Part shown: positions 45,594 to 53,367 of the stretch, one piece after another
How positions within the stretch are numbered: the first letter of the stretch is position 1
How the letters are laid out: each line of letters opens with the position of its first letter
From: Opitutales bacterium
GTDB lineage: Bacteria; Verrucomicrobiota; Verrucomicrobiia; Opitutales; UBA953
Assembly: GCA_030725715.1 (NCBI GenBank)
Contig: JANRFG010000018.1
Location: forward strand, 86,599 to 150,598
Length of the DNA stretch: 64,000 nucleotides
Reading direction: 5' to 3'
Translations under genes and position numbers: made by a program
Notes under the pieces: generated by a model
Seen by the model: the letters and a program-made list of their open reading frames with translations, nothing else
Databases searched by the model: none
What the model was told of the DNA's origin: nothing

Positions 45594-46216
45594 TACCCTG
45601 CGCGCAGCGCTCCACATATCCCACACGTCTTCCCGTCGCAGCCTCGCGCGGTGCAGTGCTCGCGGCCGTAGAAGATGATCCGGAGGTGCAGCTGGTTCCA
45701 GCTGTCCTCGGAGAAGAGGCGCTTGAGGTCTTTCTCGACCTGCTCGACGGACTTGCCGGGGCTGAGTTTCCAGCGCTTGGCCAGACGATGGATATGGGTG
45801 TCGACCGGAAAGGCCGGCACGCCGAAAGCCTGCGCCATCACGACCGAGGCGGTCTTGTGCCCGACGCCGGGTAATTCCTCCAGCTCCTCGAAGGTCCGCG
45901 GCACGACGCCCCCGTGCTTGGCCATGAGCATCTTGCCCAGGCCGACGAGCGCCTTGGATTTCTGGGGCGCCAGGCCGAGCTGGCGGATCAGCGTCAGCAC
46001 CCGGGCTTCGGTCATCTTGGCCATCTTGGCGGGGGTCCCCGCTTCGGCGAAGAGCGCCGGGGTGATTTCGTTGACCTTCTTGTCGGTGCACTGCGCCGAA
46101 AGCACCACCGCGACCAGGAGCGTGAAGGCGTCCGTGTGGTCCAACGGGACAGGCGGCGCGGGATAGAGCTTCGCGAGCTCTTTGCCCACGTAGTCGGCTC
46201 GTTCCTGCTTGGTCAT
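45593..46216 (-). CDS. nth: Endonuclease III (DNA glycosylase/AP lyase)
   Basis: Bifunctional base-excision repair enzyme removing oxidised pyrimidines. The ATG at 46216 gives MTKQERADYVGKELAKLYPAP (207 residues). The helix-hairpin-helix and GPD-like region is LEELPGVGHKTASVVMAQAFGVPAFPVDTHIHRLAKRWKLS, with the catalytic Lys and Asp. The C-terminal iron-sulphur region reads EHCTARGCDGKTCGICGA, with cysteine spacing C-x4-C-x4-C-x2-C instead of the canonical C-x6-C-x2-C-x5-C. Four cysteines are kept, so a cluster is still possible. The protein ends shortly after. Confidence 0.94.
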   Translation of the reverse strand: MTKQERADYVGKELAKLYPAPPVPLDHTDAFTLLVAVVLSAQCTDKKVNEITPALFAEAGTPAKMAKMTEARVLTLIRQLGLAPQKSKALVGLGKMLMAKHGGVVPRTFEELEELPGVGHKTASVVMAQAFGVPAFPVDTHIHRLAKRWKLSPGKSVEQVEKDLKRLFSEDSWNQLHLRIIFYGREHCTARGCDGKTCGICGALRAG

Positions 46217-46395
46217 AGGCCGACCATGGCCGCCCCTCCGCCGATGGCAACGCACCTCGGGCGGACGACTTATTCACAAGCCTCGGCAGGGGTTGCCAAC
46301 CCTTATGCCGAAACCCTGATTCTCTAATACCCCCACCCACCCTTGGTGGGCGGTTGCGACACCCGTTTCCTCCTTCAAAAACCATCGTCAATTCC

Positions 46396-49377
46396 ATGGC
46401 CCAACTGCCCTACGATCCGTCCAAGATCTCCCGCGAACTCGCCCGTCATTACATCGCGGCGACCGAGGCCGACATCCAGGCGATGTTCGCCGCCGTCGGG
46501 TCGAAGGACTTCCCGGACATGTATGCGCACATCGACCCCGCGGTGCAGTTCGCCGGACCGCAGGACCTCCCAGATGAGCTCGAATACCAGGCCCTGGCGG
46601 ACCGCATGGAAGCGCTCTCGCAGAAGAACTCGGTCAAGACCGCCTTCCTCGGCGACGGCCTGCAGGTCTACCGCACGCACGAGATCGTCGGCCACGTCTG
46701 CTCGATCCGCAACCTGACGACCTCCTATACGCCGTACCAGCCGGAGCGCTCGCAGGGCACGCTGATCACGCACTGGATCTACCAGTCCACGCTCGCCCAG
46801 CTGACCGGCTTCGAAGCCGTCAACTCCTCGCTCTACGAACGCGCCAGCGCGCTCTTCGAAGCCGCCGTCTGCGCCGTGCGCATGGCCGACGCCGAAGCCA
46901 ACACCGTGCTCGTCGCCGGCAACCTGATGCCGGCCGACCTCGAAGTCCTCCGCACGCACGTCGCCGGCACGTCGGTGAAGTTGGAATTCCTCGCCCCCGA
47001 GGACGCCACCGGTCGCCTCTCCGCCGCCGGCATCGCCGCCGCGGCCGCCCGCCTCGGCAAGCAGCTCGCCGCCGTCATCTTCCCCCAGGTCAACGCCCTC
47101 GGCCTGCTCGAGGACGTCGACGCCCTGACCGACGCGTGCGCCGCCGCCGGCGTGAAGTCCATCGCCGTCATCGACCCGATGCTCCTGGCCACCGGTGGCC
47201 TCAAGGCTCCCGCGCAGTATGGCCGGAAGGGCGCCGACATCCTCGTCGGCGAAGGCCAGCACCTCGCCATCGGCGCCAACTTCGGCGGCCCCGGCCTCGG
47301 TATCTTCGCCGTCCGCCACCACGCCGATAAGAAGAACGAAGTCCGCGAGACCCCCGGACGTTTCGTCGGCAAGGCCAAGGACAACGCCGGCCGTGATTGC
47401 ATCGTGATGGTGATGTCCACCCGCGAGCAGCACATCCGTAAGGACAAGGCCACGTCCAACATCTGCTCCAACCAGGCCTTCATCGCCACCATCGCCGGCG
47501 CCGCCATCCTCGCCCGCGGCGAAGCCGGCATGGCCGCCTCCTGCGTCGCCGGACACGACCAGGCCCGCCGTGCCGCCGCCAAGCTGCACAATATCCCGGG
47601 CCTCAAGGTCTGCTACGCCGACCAAGCGTTCTGGAACGAGTTCAGCCTGATGCTCCCCGAGCCCGCCGCCGCTGTCATCGCCAAGGGCCGCGCCGCCGGC
47701 CTGCACGTGGGCGTCGACATCACCGGACGCACGCCCTGCCACTGCTCGCTGCTCAAGATCTCCTTCAGCGACCTCCAGACCGCCGCCGACACCGATAAGC
47801 TCGTCGCCTTCTTCGAAGGTCTCTACGGCAAGTCCGCCGGCACGAAGGCCCTCGCCGAAGTCCCGGCCGCCCTGCTCCGACAAGGCGCCGTCGGCCTGCC
47901 TTCCTTCCCGCTCTCCGAACTGAAGGCCTACTACTCGAAGCTCGGCGAACTCAACGTCTCGCCCGACACCGGCTGCTTCCCGCTCGGTTCGTGCACGATG
48001 AAGTATAACCCGCACATCAACGACTGGGCCGCGGGCCTGCCGGGCTTCACCGGCCTGCACCCGCAGGCGCCCGCCGAGGATACGCAGGGCTCCCTCGAGC
48101 TCCTCTGGCAGATCCAGGAATGGCTCCGCAAGATCACCGGCCTCGCCGGCCTGACCACCCAGCCCGTCGCCGGCGCCCAAGGCGAACTCGTCGGCCTCAA
48201 GCTCTTCCAGGCCTACCACCGCCACCACGGCCAGCACCGCGACATCATCCTGATCCCGACGACCGCCCACGGCACGAACTTCGCCACGGCCACCACGGCC
48301 GGCTACGCCACTAAGCGCAACCCCGATGGCTCGCCCTCGGGCATCGTGCTCCTGAAGTCCGCCCCCGACGGACGCGTCGACCAGGCCGACTTCGCCGCGA
48401 AGATCGCCGAGTTCGGTCCGCGCATCGCGGGCATGATGGTGACCAACCCGAACACCTCGGGCGTCTTCGAGACCGACTTCCAGAAGATGGCGGCGGAGAT
48501 CCATCGCATCGGCGGCCTCGTCTACATGGACGGCGCCAACATGAACGCCATCGCGGGCTGGGTGAACCTCGGCGCCCTCGGCGTCGACGCCGTCCACAAC
48601 AACCTGCACAAGACCTGGACCGTCCCGCACGGCGGCGGCGGCCCCGGCGACGGCATCGTGGCCGTATCCGAGCGCCTCGTCGACTTCCTCCCGGGCTTCC
48701 AGATCGAGAAGCACGGCGACACCTTCGTGGCCGTGAAGCCGAAGCATAGCATCGGTTCCTTCCACCGCCACTGGGGCAACTTCGCCCACAAGGTGCGCGT
48801 CTACACCTACCTGCAGCGCCTCGGCAAGGAAGGCGTCCGCCGCATGGCCGCGATGTCCGTCCTCTCCAGCCGCTACCTCTTCTCGAAGCTCGGCAAGTCC
48901 TTCCCGTCCCTGCCCGCCGCGGCCGATGGCGTGCCGCGCATGCACGAATTCATCCTCACGCTCACCGAAGAGGACTTCAAGCGCATCGAGGCCGCCGGCA
49001 TCCCGCGCGCCGGCATCATCGCCCGCGTCGGCAAGCTCTTCCTCGACTTCGGCTTCCACGCCCCGACCGTCGCCTTCCCCGAGGTCTTCGGCCTGATGAT
49101 CGAGCCCACCGAGTCCTACACGAAGGACGAGCTGGATCGTTTCGCCGAGGTCGTGCTGGCCATCGGCGAGCTCATCCGCACGAACCCGGAAGTCCTCAAG
49201 TCCACCCCGCGCTTCACGCCGGTGGACCGCGTCGATGAAGTCGCCGCGAACCGTAACCTCGTCCTCAGCGAACACCTCACGGCCCTTCCGCTGATCAACG
49301 AGAACCGTCTCTCGCCCGTCCTGCTCAACGCGATGCCCGTCGCCGAGATCAAGCAGCGCGTGCTGGCGACGGTCTGA
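46396..49377 (+). CDS. gcvP: Glycine dehydrogenase (P protein), fused GcvPA-GcvPB type
   Basis: PLP-dependent decarboxylase of the glycine cleavage system. The ATG at 46396 gives 993 residues. The N-terminal half resembles the GcvPA subunit (SYTPYQPERSQGTLITHWIYQSTLAQLTGFEAVNSSLYERASALFEA), and the C-terminal half resembles GcvPB (GCFPLGSCTMKYNPHINDWAAGLPGFTGLHPQAPAEDTQGSLELLWQIQEWL; IPTTAHGTNFATATTAGY). The PLP lysine is in VHNNLHKTWTVPHGGGGPGDG. So this looks like a fusion of the two-subunit form rather than the E. coli-like single-chain P protein. gcvT and gcvH are not adjacent, and no glycine riboswitch is seen in the 179-base leader. Confidence 0.93.
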   Translation: MAQLPYDPSKISRELARHYIAATEADIQAMFAAVGSKDFPDMYAHIDPAVQFAGPQDLPDELEYQALADRMEALSQKNSVKTAFLGDGLQVYRTHEIVGHVCSIRNLTTSYTPYQPERSQGTLITHWIYQSTLAQLTGFEAVNSSLYERASALFEAAVCAVRMADAEANTVLVAGNLMPADLEVLRTHVAGTSVKLEFLAPEDATGRLSAAGIAAAAARLGKQLAAVIFPQVNALGLLEDVDALTDACAAAGVKSIAVIDPMLLATGGLKAPAQYGRKGADILVGEGQHLAIGANFGGPGLGIFAVRHHADKKNEVRETPGRFVGKAKDNAGRDCIVMVMSTREQHIRKDKATSNICSNQAFIATIAGAAILARGEAGMAASCVAGHDQARRAAAKLHNIPGLKVCYADQAFWNEFSLMLPEPAAAVIAKGRAAGLHVGVDITGRTPCHCSLLKISFSDLQTAADTDKLVAFFEGLYGKSAGTKALAEVPAALLRQGAVGLPSFPLSELKAYYSKLGELNVSPDTGCFPLGSCTMKYNPHINDWAAGLPGFTGLHPQAPAEDTQGSLELLWQIQEWLRKITGLAGLTTQPVAGAQGELVGLKLFQAYHRHHGQHRDIILIPTTAHGTNFATATTAGYATKRNPDGSPSGIVLLKSAPDGRVDQADFAAKIAEFGPRIAGMMVTNPNTSGVFETDFQKMAAEIHRIGGLVYMDGANMNAIAGWVNLGALGVDAVHNNLHKTWTVPHGGGGPGDGIVAVSERLVDFLPGFQIEKHGDTFVAVKPKHSIGSFHRHWGNFAHKVRVYTYLQRLGKEGVRRMAAMSVLSSRYLFSKLGKSFPSLPAAADGVPRMHEFILTLTEEDFKRIEAAGIPRAGIIARVGKLFLDFGFHAPTVAFPEVFGLMIEPTESYTKDELDRFAEVVLAIGELIRTNPEVLKSTPRFTPVDRVDEVAANRNLVLSEHLTALPLINENRLSPVLLNAMPVAEIKQRVLATV

Positions 49378-49390
49378 GCGCCCAGACGCC

Positions 49391-50647
49391 TCAGCGAGGC
49401 TCAGCCTCGATGAACCGGCCGCGAGAGATCGCGGCATAGGCGCCCGTCGCCAGAGCCGCCGCGCCGCAGGCCCAGAAGAGCTCACCGGAAGTGAGCCCCA
49501 GCCAGCCCGAAGCCAGCCACTGCACGCCGGCGGCCCCGAGGATGCCGACGAAGCTCAGGACGTTCGCGGCGCCCTGGACGGCACCCTTGTCCTCCGGTGC
49601 CGGCCGATGCTGCAACACGGCGGCGATCGGGACGATGAAGAGGCCGGCGAAGAAGCCCAGGCCGACGAGGCTGACGACGAAGCCGGTCAGGCCGACGCCG
49701 GCCAAGCCGAGCGGCACCGCGCATAAGGCCAGACCGACAGCGCCGGCCGGGACGAGACGATACTCGATGCGGCCACGGGAGGCATACCCGGCGGTGACGC
49801 TGCCGAAGCCGATGCCGAGGGCGAGAGAGAGCGTGAGGTAAGCATTCTGAGCCTTGCTCAGCGCCAGGACGTCCTGCGCATGGATGACGAGGTTCATCTG
49901 CACCAACGCGGCCACGAAGAAGAAACCGGCATTACCCCAGCTGGCCCGCCAGAGATCCCGGTCCATCCGCATGAGCCGCAGGCGGGCCCAGAGGTCGGTC
50001 ACGGGATTGATGCGCGGGATACATGACGGGTTCGCCGCCGGCACGGGCGTGATACCCCGGCTGCAGGCCCAGCCGAGCACGGCGAGCGCGGCAAGCAGGA
50101 GGCCGGACATCTCCTGCCGGCCGGCGAAGGCCTCCGCCAGGAAGCCGGAAGCCGCGATGCCGAAGATGATGCCGAGGAACGTCAGCAGCTCGAAGATGCC
50201 ATTACCCCACGAGAGGCGGTCATGCGGAAGCAGTTCCGGCAGGATGCCATACTTCGACGGCGCGAAAATCGCGCTATGACAGCCCATGAGGAACACGGCC
50301 GTGAGCTGTAGCCAGACCGACTCGAAAGCCAGGGCCGCCGCCGCGAACAGCATGATGCCGACCTCGGCCTGCTTCACCGCGCGCATGACCGCGGCCTTGC
50401 TGAACCGGTCCGCCAGCCAACCGCCGAGCATCGAGAACAAGATGAACGGGGCGGCGAAGAGTCCGCCGGCGAGCGCGACGTAAGTATTGCGCTGCTCGAC
50501 GGGCATGGCGCTACCGAGGACGAGCAGGATGACCAGGTTCTTGAGCGCGTTGTCGCTGAACGCAGTCTGGAACTGGGTCGCCATCAGGCTCCAGAAACCG
50601 CGCTTCCAGCCGGGATGGTCAGAGGCCTCGTGCATGCGGGATGTCAT
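49391..50647 (-). CDS. Major facilitator superfamily transporter (LplT-like)
   Basis: A 12-helix MFS protein of about 418 residues. Signature FSDNALKNLVILLVL and the loop GGWLADRFSKAAVMRAVKQAEVG (MFS motif A-like), followed by FLMGCHSAIFAPSKYGILPELL, resemble LplT, the lysophospholipid flippase often linked to an acyltransferase. No acyltransferase domain or gene is near, so the substrate is unresolved. Start: ATG at 50647 or, four codons in, 50635. The gene follows metF after 35 bases on the same strand and may be co-transcribed with it. Confidence 0.75.
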   Translation of the reverse strand: MTSRMHEASDHPGWKRGFWSLMATQFQTAFSDNALKNLVILLVLGSAMPVEQRNTYVALAGGLFAAPFILFSMLGGWLADRFSKAAVMRAVKQAEVGIMLFAAAALAFESVWLQLTAVFLMGCHSAIFAPSKYGILPELLPHDRLSWGNGIFELLTFLGIIFGIAASGFLAEAFAGRQEMSGLLLAALAVLGWACSRGITPVPAANPSCIPRINPVTDLWARLRLMRMDRDLWRASWGNAGFFFVAALVQMNLVIHAQDVLALSKAQNAYLTLSLALGIGFGSVTAGYASRGRIEYRLVPAGAVGLALCAVPLGLAGVGLTGFVVSLVGLGFFAGLFIVPIAAVLQHRPAPEDKGAVQGAANVLSFVGILGAAGVQWLASGWLGLTSGELFWACGAAALATGAYAAISRGRFIEAEPR

Positions 50648-50682
50648 GACGACCACCCCCGGACGGCAAACCTATTGAGGCC

Positions 50683-51561
50683 TCAGGCGCGGAGCTCGGC
50701 GAAGAGTTCCACCGCTGACTCGGCCTTGTTCAGGATGTAGACGTGATAGCCGGGCGCGCCGCGGGCGATCAGGCCGCGGGCCTGACGGACGGCCCACGAG
50801 ACGCCGACCTTGCGCTGGGCTTCTTCGTCCGGACCGCAGGCTTCGAGCTCGCGCACCAGAGCGTCAGGAATCCGCGCCTTGCAGAAACCGCAGAAAGTAC
50901 GCGCCTGCTTCAAGGAGAGCACCGGCATGATGCCCGGGAGGATCGGGACGGACACACCGGCCGCATGGGCCCGATCAACGAAGCGGAAGTAGTCGTCGTT
51001 ATCCAGGAAGAGCTGGGTGGTGACGAAGTCCGCGCCGGCCGAGACCTTGCCGGCAAGGAAACGAATGTCAGCCAGGTCGTCCGTGGCGTCAGGATGACGC
51101 TCCGGGAAACCGGCGACACCGACGGCGAAACGGCCCGGGCGGGCGGCGCCGATGAGACGGACGAGGCTTTCCGCGTGGGCGAATCCTTCGGGGTGCGCGA
51201 CGAAATCCGTCTGGCCCTTGGGCGGATCGCCGCGGAGGGCGAGGATGCCGGAGAAGCCGGCGCGGTCATACTGCTCGATGATCGCGGAGAGCTCAGCCTG
51301 GGAATGGCCGACGCAGGTGAGGTGACCGATCAGCGGGATGCCCATCTTCACGAGCTCTGCGCCGTAGGTGATCGTCGTGTCCCGGGAGGTGCCGCCCGCG
51401 CCATAGGTCAGGGAGGCGAAATCGATGCCGAGGGGCTTCAGCGTCGCGGCGACCTTGAGCATGCGCACGCCGCCTTCCGCGTCCTTGGGCGGGAAGAATT
51501 CCACCGACACCGTGGGGCGCACGGGACTGCGGAGAGCGGCGATGAGCTGGGTGCGGGACAT
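50683..51561 (-). CDS. metF: 5,10-methylenetetrahydrofolate reductase
   Basis: Flavoenzyme reducing methylene-THF to 5-methyl-THF, the methyl donor for methionine. TIM-barrel features are VSVEFFPPKDAEGG (family E-F-F-P-P), FASLTYGAGGTSRDTT, IGHLTCVGHSQAEL, ILALRGDPPKGQ, VGVAGFPERHPD, FVTTQLFLDNDDYFRFVDRA and PILPGIMPVLSLKQ. Length (292) is normal. A 24-bp AT-rich palindrome lies 7 bases before the start codon (see the separate entry), so repression by a sulphur-amino-acid regulator is likely. It is followed by the MFS gene. Confidence 0.96.
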   Translation of the reverse strand: MSRTQLIAALRSPVRPTVSVEFFPPKDAEGGVRMLKVAATLKPLGIDFASLTYGAGGTSRDTTITYGAELVKMGIPLIGHLTCVGHSQAELSAIIEQYDRAGFSGILALRGDPPKGQTDFVAHPEGFAHAESLVRLIGAARPGRFAVGVAGFPERHPDATDDLADIRFLAGKVSAGADFVTTQLFLDNDDYFRFVDRAHAAGVSVPILPGIMPVLSLKQARTFCGFCKARIPDALVRELEACGPDEEAQRKVGVSWAVRQARGLIARGAPGYHVYILNKAESAVELFAELRA

Positions 51562-51568
51562 CCGAAGT

Positions 51569-51592
51569 ATCTTCTTATCCAGATATGAAGAT
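51569..51592. promoter_or_regulatory. 24-bp palindrome upstream of metF, candidate operator
   Basis: ATCTTC-T-TAT-CCAG-ATA-T-GAAGAT: symmetrical except for one T/T position in each arm, and strikingly AT-rich in a GC-rich genome. It ends seven bases before the metF ATG. The pattern resembles operators of ArsR-type S-adenosylhomocysteine regulators (SahR), but no such gene is in the window. Confidence 0.6.
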
Positions 51593-51612
51593 GTAAGTCA
51601 AGACCCTAAGGG

Positions 51613-52017
51613 TCACTCGTCACTCCCCTGCCCGCCCCCGTTGACAGGCAGTTCACCCGGCATGGCCACATGGTAGGCCATGACCATCCAGCAGAGCATG
51701 ACGGGGTAGATCAGGACGATGAAGCCGAAGGTGCCGAAGATGCCCAGCAGGACGCCGGCCTTCACGGAAAGGACCTTCATCGCCACCAGGAAACTGATCG
51801 GGATGATGATGAAGAGGATCGCGGCGACGTAGCCGATGGAGGTCGTGCCGGAGTAGATCCCAGCCGAGCGAGCGAGGTCCATGCCACAGGCGGAACAGGC
51901 CTTGCCCAGGCGGAACCAAGAAGCCAGGAGGCCACGCTTGCCGCAGTTGGGACAGTGGCACAGCAAGCCGCGGGCGATGATGTCGCCGCGCGTGACTTTG
52001 AGCTCCGGTTCGTCCAT
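51613..52017 (-). CDS. DUF983 family membrane protein with zinc-ribbon N-terminus
   Basis: A 134-residue protein. The N-terminal cytosolic part has CHCPNCGKRGLLASWFRLGKACSACGMDLARSAG, with two CxxC pairs that probably bind zinc (family pattern CPxCGxGxLF...CxxCG). Two membrane helices follow (GYVAAILFIIIPISFLVAMKVL and LLGIFGTFGFIVLIYPVMLCWMVMAYHVAMP). DUF983 has no established function; proteobacterial members are often near cytochrome oxidase genes, which is not the case here. It lies 51 bases upstream of metF on the same strand. Confidence 0.85.
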   Translation of the reverse strand: MDEPELKVTRGDIIARGLLCHCPNCGKRGLLASWFRLGKACSACGMDLARSAGIYSGTTSIGYVAAILFIIIPISFLVAMKVLSVKAGVLLGIFGTFGFIVLIYPVMLCWMVMAYHVAMPGELPVNGGGQGSDE

Positions 52018-52067
52018 CCCGACAGCGTCCTCACGCCCGCCCGGAAGACAAGCCCCGCCTTCTTCTT

Positions 52068-52141
52068 GGTAGGGTCAGCACTGCGTGCTGACCTAGTCGT
52101 ATCGCCCTTACCCTAGGTCAGCACGCAGCGCTGACCCTACC
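52068..52141. repeat. REPIN-like double palindrome with GTAG head
   Basis: GGTAGGGTCAGCACTGCGTGCTGACCT (52068-52094) and its reverse complement with one mismatch (AGGTCAGCACGCAGCGCTGACCCTACC, 52115-52141) flank a 20-base loop. Each arm is itself a palindrome, GTCAGCAC-TGC-GTGCTGAC, preceded by GTAG, the tetranucleotide head typical of RAYT-type REP elements. The layout matches a REPIN (two inverted REPs). It occupies the gap between the DUF983 gene and the DUF5009 gene. No RAYT transposase is in the window. Confidence 0.8.
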
Positions 52142-52158
52142 TAAACCCATGCCGCAGC

Positions 52159-53283
52159 TCACACCCTCAGGAAAATCCGCTGCCGCTTGAGGAACCAGAA
52201 GAGCAGCCACTTCACGGCGAAGATACCGGTGACGAGCACCACCGAGGCCACAGCCGGAGGGAAGGCCCGGGCGAGACCGCCGAACAAGGCCTGTCCGGTG
52301 AAGTCGAAGCTGACGAACTTACCCGACATGTAGATGAGGACGGAATTCATTCCGATCACGGCGAAGAAAGCGCCGAAGCCGCGCGCCCAACCGCGGACAT
52401 CGATGACCCAATAGAACGAAGCCAAGAGCAGGCTGGCCCAGCCGCAGGTCCAGAGCACAAAGGAACTGGTCCACAGGTTCTTGTTCAGCGGGAAGACGAA
52501 GCTCCAGAGTCCGCCGACGGCGAGCAGCGCGAGCCCCGCCACGGCCAAGCCGGCGGCTTTACGGTCGCCGGAGACCTCCTCCGCGGAACGTCGCAGCCAC
52601 AATCCAGCCAGGATGCCGAGCAAGGCGTTACCGATCGCCGGCAGGACCGCGAGCAGGCCTTCCGGATCGTGGATGCCTTTGTGGAGTTTACCCGGCAGCA
52701 GGAGGCGGTCGACGTAGCTGGCGAAGTTCCCCTCCATCGTCAAATCCCCTGCGGCGAAGCCGGGCGCATGACCGAAAGACATGACCGCCCAGTAACCGAG
52801 CAGGATACCGGCCAGCCAATACAAGAGCCTTTTCGGGGTCTCGTAATTGAATACGAAGAGGAGCTGGGCGAACATGCCCGCGAGGCCGATGCGCCCGAGC
52901 ACGCTACCGAGGCGCATGTTCTCCAGGCCCTTCCACTGGAGGCCGTTGTTATAAATGACGCCGAGCAGGACGAGGATCAGGCCACGCTGGATGACCTTGC
53001 GGATGACTTCGCTCCGGGCGCCTTCGGTCAGACGACGCGTCAGCGAATACGGCGTCGAGACGCCGGCCATGAAGAGGAAGAGCGGGAAGATGAGGTCGTA
53101 AGGCAGGAAGCCGTGCCACTCAACATGCTTCAGCTGGCTGTCAATCGCGCCGAGCCAGCCCCACTCGGTCAGCTTGAAGAGCGCCAGCAGGATGCCATGT
53201 CCGCCGACGATCCAGAACAGGTCGAAGCCGCGCAGGGCGTCGAGCGAGAGCAGCCGTTCAGACTTCGGGGTAGGCGCCTCCAT
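52159..53283 (-). CDS. DUF5009/HGSNAT-like membrane acyltransferase
   Basis: A 374-residue multi-pass protein beginning SERLLSLDALRGFDLFWIVGGHGILLALFKL, the signature DALRGFD of the heparan-alpha-glucosaminide N-acetyltransferase (HGSNAT/DUF5009, YeiB/NagX-like) group. It has about ten hydrophobic helices and a short charged C-terminus (KRQRIFLRV). The conserved HGFLPYDLIFPLFLFMAGVSTPYSL loop carries the probable catalytic His. HGSNAT-like enzymes move acetyl groups across membranes to amino sugars, so a role in cell-envelope or glycosaminoglycan sugar modification is possible; substrate unknown. Confidence 0.75.
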   Translation of the reverse strand: MEAPTPKSERLLSLDALRGFDLFWIVGGHGILLALFKLTEWGWLGAIDSQLKHVEWHGFLPYDLIFPLFLFMAGVSTPYSLTRRLTEGARSEVIRKVIQRGLILVLLGVIYNNGLQWKGLENMRLGSVLGRIGLAGMFAQLLFVFNYETPKRLLYWLAGILLGYWAVMSFGHAPGFAAGDLTMEGNFASYVDRLLLPGKLHKGIHDPEGLLAVLPAIGNALLGILAGLWLRRSAEEVSGDRKAAGLAVAGLALLAVGGLWSFVFPLNKNLWTSSFVLWTCGWASLLLASFYWVIDVRGWARGFGAFFAVIGMNSVLIYMSGKFVSFDFTGQALFGGLARAFPPAVASVVLVTGIFAVKWLLFWFLKRQRIFLRV

Positions 53284-53367
53284 GGGGGTGGGGCTTTTCT
53301 AACCACACCCCGGACAAGGTCTACCCGGAATAGCGTGCCAGCATGCCCCCTCGGGGCCTTGCGGCGC

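Noticed and set aside
46217-46395. Glycine riboswitch upstream of gcvP
   Set aside because: I could not find the conserved tandem aptamer core in the 179-base leader; only a small hairpin (CCCACC...GGTGGG) is present.
46375-49485. 1036-codon minus-strand ORF opposite gcvP
   Set aside because: It is the antisense shadow of gcvP; high third-position GC makes long open antisense frames. Its predicted protein is low-complexity and has no family features.
51562-51612. SAM or SAH riboswitch upstream of metF
   Set aside because: The 51-base gap is too short for a known aptamer; the palindrome looks like a protein operator instead.
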